This document shows positions 1 to 6,556 of a stretch of DNA of 64,000 bases, piece after piece. The translations under genes and the position numbers were made by a program. A model generated the notes under the pieces. That model did not search any database, had not been told where the DNA came from, and worked only from the letters and a program-made list of their open reading frames with translations. Origin of the DNA: Phycisphaerae bacterium (GTDB lineage Bacteria; Planctomycetota; Phycisphaerae; UBA1845); NCBI GenBank assembly GCA_029260215.1, contig JAJDDQ010000046.1, positions 1-64,000 of the forward strand. The letters run 5' to 3'. The stretch's first letter is position 1; each line of letters starts with the position of its first letter.

Positions 1-305
1 ATGGGGCTGGCTCGAAATCGTTAAATGGCACACCCTGGTGGCGATGCCGAATAGATGCTTGGAAAGATCCCGAATTCTTCCCGCAACCCTCTTGACGGAG
101 ACTCGCTCATAGATGCCACCCTGCACTGCGAATTGCCACCCGTTTGGGGATGCACCTAACAGATCAGCGGATCGTCACAGCACGTTGACACGTTGCAGCC
201 GTTCTAAGTATCATCGCAGCCGCTGGGAAACCGGGAAAAGGTTTAGGCATCTAAGGTGTCGCGCATCAGCCGACGCCGATCTAACCGCTATGGAGATACA
301 CGACT
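1..305. other. Upstream region without a recognisable gene
   Basis: No reading frame here has convincing coding character on either strand. A short frame from the left edge closes with TAA at 22-24 and could be the tail of an upstream gene, but too little is visible to say. GGAG at 292-295 lies ten bases before the ATG at 306 and is the likely ribosome binding site of the dioxygenase gene. Confidence 0.4.
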
Positions 306-833
306 ATGGCAGTCATGCCCCCGATCAATCTGTCCAAATGGGTCGAAGAGAACCGGCACCTTTTGAAGCCGCCGGTCGGGAACAAATATCTGTACCGGGG
401 GAATGATTTCTTCGTAATGGTGGTCGGTGGGCCTAACGCCCGGAATGACTTCCACATCACAGCCTCCGAAGAGTATTTCTACCAGGTCAAGGGCGACGTG
501 ACCGTGCGCATTCGCGAGGACGACAAGATCACCGACTACCGGATTCACGAGGGCGAAACCTTCTTCATCCCGCCGAACGTGCCGCATTCTCCGCAGCGTG
601 GGCCGGACACGGTGGGCATCGTCGTCGAACGGAACCGCCCCGACGGCGAGTTGGAGCATTGTGTTTTCTATTGTGAAGACTGCCACGGGCTTGTTTGCGA
701 TATCGAATTCGACTGCAAGGACATCGTCGTCCACTTCGCCGAGACGATGGAAGGGTTCTGGAAAAACGACGAACAACGGACCTGCAAGAAATGCGGGACG
801 AAGGTTGAAAAGCCGGGGCCGAGGGAGAGTTAG
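306..833 (+). CDS. nbaC: 3-hydroxyanthranilate 3,4-dioxygenase
   Basis: Predicted cytosolic non-heme iron dioxygenase of the cupin superfamily that opens the ring of 3-hydroxyanthranilate to 2-amino-3-carboxymuconate semialdehyde. At 175 residues it has the usual bacterial length. Visible features are Arg46 and the iron ligands His50 and Glu56 in ARNDFH...SEEYFYQ, His94 in NVPHS, and the C-terminal rubredoxin-like cysteine pairs CEDC (123/126) and CKKC (160/163). The ATG at 306 has GGAG ten bases upstream. The next gene, ACMSD, consumes its product, so the pair forms the 3-hydroxyanthranilate degradation step of the kynurenine route. The stop codon TAG at 831-833 is also the first three bases of a TA-flanked miniature element. 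The family assignment is firm; the wider pathway is inferred, since kynureninase and KMO are not in view. Confidence 0.93.
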   Translation: MAVMPPINLSKWVEENRHLLKPPVGNKYLYRGNDFFVMVVGGPNARNDFHITASEEYFYQVKGDVTVRIREDDKITDYRIHEGETFFIPPNVPHSPQRGPDTVGIVVERNRPDGELEHCVFYCEDCHGLVCDIEFDCKDIVVHFAETMEGFWKNDEQRTCKKCGTKVEKPGPRES

Positions 834-925
834 TGCTTTGTCAAAGCTGAAACGACAGATTGGGTGCCCCACTTCTTCAGAGGTAGGAGAGTCGAATCCG
901 TCAATTGAGTTGTGACAAAGCACTA
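831..925 (+). mobile_element. Miniature inverted-repeat element, family 1, internally deleted copy (95 bp)
   Basis: Perfect 13-bp terminal inverted repeats TAGTGCTTTGTCA and TGACAAAGCACTA bound this copy. The interior matches the 143-bp copies at 35332 and 55690, in the same orientation, but lacks 48 bp from the middle. The ends begin and finish with TA, as expected for TA-targeting Tc1/mariner-IS630-type elements. It has no coding capacity. Its first three bases are the stop codon of the dioxygenase gene. Confidence 0.85.
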
Positions 926-998
926 GCGTCTGGCGACTCGGCGCGATGTGTCGTCTCACCGGGACTAAATAGTCCCATCCAGTGAATAATCTCACACC

Positions 999-2009
999 GT
1001 GAAAATCGACGTTCACACGCACATTTTGCCCAAAAACTGGCCCGACCTGCGCGAGCGTTACGGCTACGGCGGGTTCATTCGTCTTGAGCATTGCGCCCCC
1101 TGCCGAGCGCGCATGTTTTGCGACGACAAATTCTTTCGCGAAATCGAATCGAACTGCTGGGATTCTGTCGTGCGCATCAGCGACTGCGATGAGGCCGGTG
1201 TCGATGTTCAGGTGCTCTCGACCGTGCCGGTGATGTTCAGCTACTGGGCCAAGCCGGAAGACGCGCTCGATCTGTCGCGTTTCCTGAACGATCATATCGC
1301 GGGCGTCGTGCGTGCGCATCCGAAACGATTCGCGGGTTTGGGAACGATCCCGATGCAAGCGCCGGAGCTTGCGGTTCGTGAGTTGGAACGCTGCGTTGGG
1401 GAGCTTGGGTTGGCTGGTGTGGAAATAGGATCGCACGTCAATAAGTGGAACCTGAACGAAGCCGCAATGTTTCCGGTGTTTGAGGCCGCGGCTGAGCTTG
1501 GGGCTGCGGTTTTCGTGCACCCGTGGGACATGATGGGTAAAGGAGACATGCCGGATTACTGGCTTCCGTGGCTGGTGGGTATGCCCGCGGAGACATGTCG
1601 TGCGATCTGTTCGATGATTTTCGGGGGCGTGCTGGAGCGTCTGCCGAATCTTCGGGTCATGTTCGCACATGGCGGCGGGTCGTTTCCGGGGACGGTCGGG
1701 CGTATCGAACACGGATACAACTGTCGGCCTGACTTGTGCGCGGTGGATAATGATTCCAATCCGCGAACCTATCTCGACCGATTCTACGTCGATTCTCTGA
1801 CGCACGATGCCGACACACTGCGCTACCTTATCTCATTGATGGGGGCGGAACGCATCGCCCTCGGATCGGACTATCCGTTTCCGCTCGGCGAGGCTGTTCC
1901 GGGAAGTCTGATTCAGAGCATGAGCGATCTGTCGCCCGACACCGTTGACCGATTGCTCAGCGGGACGGCGCTGGACTTTCTTGGCTTGGACAAGTCGCTA
2001 TTTCTTTGA
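999..2009 (+). CDS. nbaD: 2-amino-3-carboxymuconate-6-semialdehyde decarboxylase (ACMSD), amidohydrolase family
   Basis: Predicted zinc-dependent decarboxylase that acts on the product of the upstream dioxygenase, diverting it from quinolinate towards 2-aminomuconate semialdehyde. The 336-residue length matches the family. The metal-site residues fall where expected: His6 and His8 (HTH near the N terminus), His174 in VFVHPWD, His224 in MFAHGGG and Asp291 in GSDYPF. The start is GTG at 999, because the conserved VHTHILP motif follows directly. A family-1 miniature element separates it from the dioxygenase, but the orientation still fits a functional pair. Its 3' end overlaps the converging TPR lipoprotein gene by 12 bases. 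ACMSD is better supported than a generic amidohydrolase because of the neighbour and the HPWDMMG and GSDYPFPLGE signatures. Confidence 0.9.
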   Translation: MKIDVHTHILPKNWPDLRERYGYGGFIRLEHCAPCRARMFCDDKFFREIESNCWDSVVRISDCDEAGVDVQVLSTVPVMFSYWAKPEDALDLSRFLNDHIAGVVRAHPKRFAGLGTIPMQAPELAVRELERCVGELGLAGVEIGSHVNKWNLNEAAMFPVFEAAAELGAAVFVHPWDMMGKGDMPDYWLPWLVGMPAETCRAICSMIFGGVLERLPNLRVMFAHGGGSFPGTVGRIEHGYNCRPDLCAVDNDSNPRTYLDRFYVDSLTHDADTLRYLISLMGAERIALGSDYPFPLGEAVPGSLIQSMSDLSPDTVDRLLSGTALDFLGLDKSLFL

Positions 2010-3116
2010 TTGATCGGGCGACGCGGAATTAAGCCGACCCAGGAAGGCGCGGGCTTCGGGCAGGTCGGGGTGTTCTGCGAGCAGTGTGTTGAGCGTCGCG
2101 CGGGCGTTTTCGGTTTGCCCGAGTCGCCAGGAAATGTAGGCATTCGCAAGCGACCACTCCAACCGTGCGGGCGACAGGAATTCACCCTTGCAAATGCTCG
2201 ATTGCGCGAGGCGCCAGCTCTCGTCCGCCATCGCCGCTTCAGTCAACAGCCACCAGGCCTGCGCGTCGTCGGGGTTGGTTCTCAAATGCTTCTGCAGGAT
2301 TGTTCGCGACTTGTTCTGTCGGCCGACTCTGTTGTACGCCCTGGCGAGTGAGCGGATGGCGTTTCCGGATTCTTCATCGTCGCGATCCTCGCGGTCGATG
2401 ATTCCCTCCAGCAGAGAGACCGCTTCGCGAAAATCCCCGGCCCGCATGAGGGCGAGTGCGTAGCGTTCTTCCATCGCGGGGTCGTCGGATACGTTGGCGT
2501 AGAGTTCGGCGTAGTCTGCGACGGCCGGTTTCGGCTGCCCGTTCAGATCGAATACGGCGGCGCGAAGGTGCAGCAGTCTTGGATCGCGGTCACACAACTC
2601 GATGTGTCTGTTCAGAAGCGTAAGCGCTTCGTCGCGGCGGTTCAATTCGATCAGGCACTCTGCGGCTGCGGCCGCGAAATCCGGATTGTCGGGTTCGATC
2701 GACGCGGCGCGACCATAGTGATCAGCGGCTGCGGCTGGGCGACGCTGGTGCTCAGCCAGCAGCCCGCGTAAACCGGCAAGTTCCGCGGACTTGTCGCCAA
2801 GTTCCTCAGCCCGATCCAACGCGATTCTGGCTGCGGGAACCTCGTGTCGCTCGATGCAGCATCTGGCGGTAAACCGGTGATAGGCTGGGTTGTCCGGGCA
2901 GAGTCTAGTGGCTTCGGTGATGGCGACGTAGGCCTGAAGATATTCGCCGCGATCGAACTGCTGCCGGGCGAGGCCTGCCTTCATGTCGGCGCGGAGTCGC
3001 GTCCAGCTTTTTTCCGCAGCGACACGACTCTGCTCGTGGCCTGTGGTCGCACACCCCGCGCACGCAGCCGCGACAACGATCGCAAAACACAAATATCGCT
3101 GTACGGTTATGTTCAC
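1998..3116 (-). CDS. TPR-repeat lipoprotein
   Basis: A 372-residue protein with an N-terminal lipoprotein signal peptide (lipobox ACAGC, lipidated Cys22) followed by about eight tetratricopeptide-like helix pairs. Examples are the segments around YLQAYVAITEATRLCPDNPAY and AAADHYGRAASIEPDNPDF (residues about 60-150). TPR lipoproteins next to secretins often act as pilotins or assembly scaffolds. Here the start codon overlaps the stop of the secretin gene (3113-3116), which argues for translational coupling and a shared role, possibly as a PilF-like pilotin. That role is inference; the sequence shows only a membrane-anchored TPR solenoid. Confidence 0.85.
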   Translation of the reverse strand: MNITVQRYLCFAIVVAAACAGCATTGHEQSRVAAEKSWTRLRADMKAGLARQQFDRGEYLQAYVAITEATRLCPDNPAYHRFTARCCIERHEVPAARIALDRAEELGDKSAELAGLRGLLAEHQRRPAAAADHYGRAASIEPDNPDFAAAAAECLIELNRRDEALTLLNRHIELCDRDPRLLHLRAAVFDLNGQPKPAVADYAELYANVSDDPAMEERYALALMRAGDFREAVSLLEGIIDREDRDDEESGNAIRSLARAYNRVGRQNKSRTILQKHLRTNPDDAQAWWLLTEAAMADESWRLAQSSICKGEFLSPARLEWSLANAYISWRLGQTENARATLNTLLAEHPDLPEARAFLGRLNSASPDQSKK

Positions 3117-4912
3117 GGACTATTCTCCTGGTTTGGGAGCGGTGCATCCTGCCAGGCAGGACGACCGAAATGGTCTGATGACTCGTTCTGTGCGTTGTGA
3201 ATCAGCCCGAACACAAAATTCCGGCCGGTCGTGGTGTCGTCTTCCCATCCGCGGACGCGGGTTATTTCCTCGCGGAGGCGGATGGCATTGAGGAAGCGAG
3301 GGTAGTTGTGAATAGCCTGGTCAATATTCCACAGCGCCAGTTTGTTTTGCCCCTTCGCGAAATGCTTCGTGGCGCGTCGGTAGAATCCCTGTGACAGTCT
3401 CTCTCGGCTGTGCCAGTGCATGTTGCGACGCAGCGTCACGCGCGTTCGCTCCATGTCGTGCATGAGTTTCAGGCTGGCATCCGCATACTCGCTCTCATTC
3501 TTGATGATGTGAACCGTGAGCAAAATGATAACTTCTTCCCGGTCGAGAGAATCGCTCTTGGACCGGAATGCGTCGCCGATGAATGGAATATCGCCCAGCA
3601 ACGGCAGTTGGCCTCTGGATTCTGATCCGAGTTCCCGAAACAAACCGCCAATAAGAATCGTATGCCCGTCGCGAACAATGATGTTCGTGGTGACTTCCGT
3701 GGTTTGCTCGAACGGGAGTTGCGCAGCGGTCAGCCCGCCGACACTGTCCTCGGGGTGCAGCTCCATGCGCACGAAATCGTCAGTGCCGATGAACGGGCGG
3801 AATGTCAGTTGTGTGCCGGTTTCCAGAAATTCGACCTTCTGAATGGACTGGGTCTGGGTCACGGTCGTTGTGATGTAGCCGTCACGACGGCCGACGATAA
3901 CGTTTCCGGTCTGTTTGTTCAGTGCGAGCACCTTGGGGTTGGCGATGACGCTCGTGTCGGTGATTTGCTCCAGCGCCCGGATGAACACACCGACGTTGTC
4001 CTTGATGACTCCGAACGTCAGGCCTCCGTCCGGCACGTTGCTGGCGAAGCTGGTAGATGCGTTCGCGTTGAATTTTTCGAACCGCTCGGTCGGCAGCGCG
4101 CCGACGGAAAGATTCTGCACACCGATGGAGGTTGAGTTGAGCAGCTCGAGATCCACACCGCCCACAACCGTGAAATCGACGCCCAGCGCGTTGTCGTCTG
4201 TCAGACGGGCGCGCAGGATCGTCGCTTCGACCAGAACCTGTCGCGGCCGCTCGTCGAGTTCGCGGACGATCTGACCTATGCGCTGGAGATTTTCGGGATA
4301 GTCGTACACGACGACAAAGTCCTGGTAAGTCAGACTGTCTCCGCCGGCATCAGCGCCTTCGCCTTCGATACCGACCTCTGCGTCGGGCGACTTTGCCACT
4401 TTCCCGTCGAGACTGAGAAGCGGTTCGACGACGGGAATCACGTCGGCGGCGCGAATGTAATTCAAGCGGTAGATGCGCGTGCTGATCGGCGACTCCTCGA
4501 TTTGCAGCGTCTTGAATTCCTCGCGGGTGTAGATGTAGATGAATCCGTCTTCGCGAATGCGATACGTGCAGTTGTTGGCGGTCAGGGCGGCCGCGAGGGC
4601 TTGTTCAAACGTAGCGCCGTACAGATCAGCCGTCACGGTTCCCTTGACCGCTGCCGACGCGATGATGTTGCGTCTGCCCTGCAAGCTGAGCATGCGCAGA
4701 ACCGTGCCGAGCGGCATGTCGACAACGTGCAGCTCGACCATGTCATCGTCGCCAACCGCGATTTCGTCTTCACCGCCGGACCACTGGTCTTCCCGTTCTT
4801 GCACTTGCTCCTGCGGTGCACCCTGAGCATGCGCGTGTATGGGCAGCCGTGCAACGGCTGTGGCGGCGAGCAATATGATTGTAAACGCCTTCGGTCGAAG
4901 ACCGTTCATCAT
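3113..4912 (-). CDS. Secretin (type II secretion / type IV pilus GspD-PilQ family)
   Basis: A 599-residue exported outer-membrane channel protein. A signal peptide covers the first ~29 residues, followed by an acidic linker and an STN/N0-like domain (about 60-110, VELHVVDMPLGTVLRMLS). Next comes an N1-like ring domain with LNYIRAADVIPVVEPLL (about 145-170). The secretin core near residues 315-460 carries VIANPKVLALNKQTG, a VTTNIIVRDGHT strand and the closing signature LLGDIPFIGDAFRSK. About 110 residues after the core may contain a TPR-like tail. It sits in a minus-strand operon: pseudopilin, small membrane protein, secretin, TPR lipoprotein. No ATPase, inner-membrane platform or prepilin peptidase is in view, so GspD and PilQ cannot be separated. 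Confidence 0.9.
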   Translation of the reverse strand: MMNGLRPKAFTIILLAATAVARLPIHAHAQGAPQEQVQEREDQWSGGEDEIAVGDDDMVELHVVDMPLGTVLRMLSLQGRRNIIASAAVKGTVTADLYGATFEQALAAALTANNCTYRIREDGFIYIYTREEFKTLQIEESPISTRIYRLNYIRAADVIPVVEPLLSLDGKVAKSPDAEVGIEGEGADAGGDSLTYQDFVVVYDYPENLQRIGQIVRELDERPRQVLVEATILRARLTDDNALGVDFTVVGGVDLELLNSTSIGVQNLSVGALPTERFEKFNANASTSFASNVPDGGLTFGVIKDNVGVFIRALEQITDTSVIANPKVLALNKQTGNVIVGRRDGYITTTVTQTQSIQKVEFLETGTQLTFRPFIGTDDFVRMELHPEDSVGGLTAAQLPFEQTTEVTTNIIVRDGHTILIGGLFRELGSESRGQLPLLGDIPFIGDAFRSKSDSLDREEVIILLTVHIIKNESEYADASLKLMHDMERTRVTLRRNMHWHSRERLSQGFYRRATKHFAKGQNKLALWNIDQAIHNYPRFLNAIRLREEITRVRGWEDDTTTGRNFVFGLIHNAQNESSDHFGRPAWQDAPLPNQENSP

Positions 4913-4943
4913 CCGAACCTCCGTGGGCGACGTGTTAGGGCTT

Positions 4944-5240
4944 TTACCTGCCTGTCGCAGTCCGTCGCTTCGTCGCGGACTTTTTATCGGCGTCCACGCA
5001 TTCGACCTTGATGACCCCGCTCGTCAAAGCACGTTCGATCCTGGAAAGAATCCGGTTCGATTTCTCGACGGCCTCCAGCAAATGCAGACGTTGCGCTCCG
5101 GCGTCGGGAATTTGAGCCTGGACTCGGGTGCCGAGATCAAAGGCTCCGAACCAGACCCGGCACAGGGTGGCCAACAGCACAAACCCGCCGATCAACCGCA
5201 GGAATTTGGAAGAATTGGGCGCGTGACGGTTTGCAAACAT
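4944..5240 (-). CDS. Small single-pass membrane protein of the secretin operon
   Basis: A 98-residue protein not recognised by family. It has a short basic N terminus, one hydrophobic segment (about residues 12-32, LRLIGGFVLLATLCRVWFG), then about 65 mostly polar residues with a possible helix (LHLLEAVEKSNRILSRIERAL) and a basic C terminus. The topology suggests an inner-membrane anchor with a periplasmic helix. It lies 31 bases upstream of the secretin and 45 bases downstream of the pseudopilin, all on the minus strand, so it probably belongs to that export machine. GAGCC near the ATG at 5240 is only a weak ribosome binding site. Confidence 0.65.
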   Translation of the reverse strand: MFANRHAPNSSKFLRLIGGFVLLATLCRVWFGAFDLGTRVQAQIPDAGAQRLHLLEAVEKSNRILSRIERALTSGVIKVECVDADKKSATKRRTATGR

Positions 5241-5285
5241 GATCGAGCCTCCTTGCTCGCCAAAGATGGGGATTTTCGCGACGGC

Positions 5286-5693
5286 TTACAAAGCCCGGTT
5301 TTCAGCGCAGTCGTTGGCTTTGAAAACACCGTTTTCAGCATCGTAAACCCAGGCGGACGTGCCCACGGGCGCGTCTGCGGGCGCAATATCGTTCGATTTG
5401 GAAAACGGGTTTTCCGGCACGCGGTCAAGGTAGGCAGCCAGATCGCCGCGGGATTTAACTCTCACCGGAGCCTGAGACAACTCGGCGAGCTGCTCGAACG
5501 TTGGGTAAGCGGCGTCGTGGTCACTCCAATAGCGATCCACGGCGGTGCGCGTCCGTTCGAGGCTTTTTAACAACGCCCGATGTGTCGTCTCGGGTTTCTG
5601 CATGTCGTGGTCCGGGATGGCTACCACGGCAAACAGTCCGGCAACGAACAATACGGCGATCACTTCGACCAACAAGCTTGCTTTTCGTCTCAT
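5286..5693 (-). CDS. Type IV pilin-like / pseudopilin protein
   Basis: A 135-residue protein whose first 30 residues form a class-III-type prepilin N terminus: a basic leader MRRKA, a probable cleavage site A|SLLVE with glutamate at +5, and a hydrophobic stretch EVIAVLFVAGLFAVVAI. The rest resembles a minor pseudopilin head, with a helix containing RTRTAVDRYWSDHDAAYPTFEQL and a proline-rich C-terminal part mentioning PENPF, as in GspG-like proteins. The start was set at 5693 because the leader begins there; the frame stays open further upstream but that extension is unlike a pilin. It is the first gene of the operon ending in the secretin and TPR lipoprotein. Confidence 0.8.
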   Translation of the reverse strand: MRRKASLLVEVIAVLFVAGLFAVVAIPDHDMQKPETTHRALLKSLERTRTAVDRYWSDHDAAYPTFEQLAELSQAPVRVKSRGDLAAYLDRVPENPFSKSNDIAPADAPVGTSAWVYDAENGVFKANDCAENRAL

Positions 5694-5849
5694 GGCAGTT
5701 GAGATATCGGATGGCTGAGGGTGTTCCTGTAGTATCAAAAACGCACGGGATTCGGATTGCAACGGCGGGATGGGGAAATACCGAAACCTCCGCCGCGCAG
5801 ATTCCGATAACCCACACGCGTACGCGGATTCGTACGCCGTCGGAAGATT

Positions 5850-6539
5850 ATGGTGCAATCAGCGGTGGGTCCGAAAATGCTCGACTCCTTTTCCCCGGAA
5901 CATCTGAATTTCACGATCAGCCAGGTTTTGCTCAATCTGTTGTTGTCGTTCGCATTGGCGTTCCTGGCTGCGACGCTTTATCGGCGAACCCACACAGGCC
6001 CGTCGTCCATGCAGTCGTTTTACGTCACGCTGCTCGTGGTTCCGGTGGTGGTGTGCATGATCATGATGGCCATCGGCAGCAATGTAGCGTTGTCGCTGGG
6101 CCTGGTGGGCGCGTTGTCGATCATTCGATTTCGGACCGTCATCAAAGACACGCGCGACATGTCGTTTCTGTTCCTGATGATCGGTATCGGACTGTGCTGC
6201 GGATCGGGCGGGTATGCGTTGGCCATTGTCGGCACGGTGTTTGTATGCGGGGTTCTGCTCGTGGTGAGTTGGTCGTCGAGCGGGCGTCCTGCGTCGGCGG
6301 AGTACATTCTGGTGTTTCGCGAGCAGACAGGGCGCGGCGCGGAAGATGCGATGGCCGACCTGTCGTGGCGAAAACTTCACGGCGTATCAGACCTTGGGCC
6401 TGATGAGGGTTGCGAGTACACGTATCGCGTGCGTCTGGGGAAGGGCTTGCGTCCCGAGACACTCATCAGCCGGTTGCGCAATGCGGAGGGTGTGAGTCAG
6501 ACCGCGTTGATCAGTCCGGAAACGTCGCTGGTCATTTAA
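5850..6539 (+). CDS. DUF4956 multi-pass membrane protein
   Basis: A 229-residue integral membrane protein with four clear hydrophobic segments between about residues 20 and 145. The signature VALSLGLVGALSIIRFRTVIKDTRD (near residues 78-103) is characteristic of the DUF4956 family, followed by a cytosolic domain of about 80 residues. DUF4956 genes are repeatedly found beside VTC-domain polyphosphate polymerases and CotH-like proteins, and exactly that order follows here. A role in a polyphosphate- or surface-linked membrane complex is therefore inferred, not shown. The ATG at 5850 is preceded by GGAAG; an internal ATG at 5877 (MLDSF) is an alternative start nearer the usual family N terminus. 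Confidence 0.85.
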   Translation: MVQSAVGPKMLDSFSPEHLNFTISQVLLNLLLSFALAFLAATLYRRTHTGPSSMQSFYVTLLVVPVVVCMIMMAIGSNVALSLGLVGALSIIRFRTVIKDTRDMSFLFLMIGIGLCCGSGGYALAIVGTVFVCGVLLVVSWSSSGRPASAEYILVFREQTGRGAEDAMADLSWRKLHGVSDLGPDEGCEYTYRVRLGKGLRPETLISRLRNAEGVSQTALISPETSLVI

Positions 6540-6556
6540 CGTGCTTGAACACGGCT

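Noticed and set aside
288-1805. Long minus-strand open frame (505 residues) opposite the dioxygenase and ACMSD genes
   Set aside because: It is the antisense of two clearly recognised genes, has low-complexity Arg/His-rich composition and no domain. GC-rich DNA gives such shadows.
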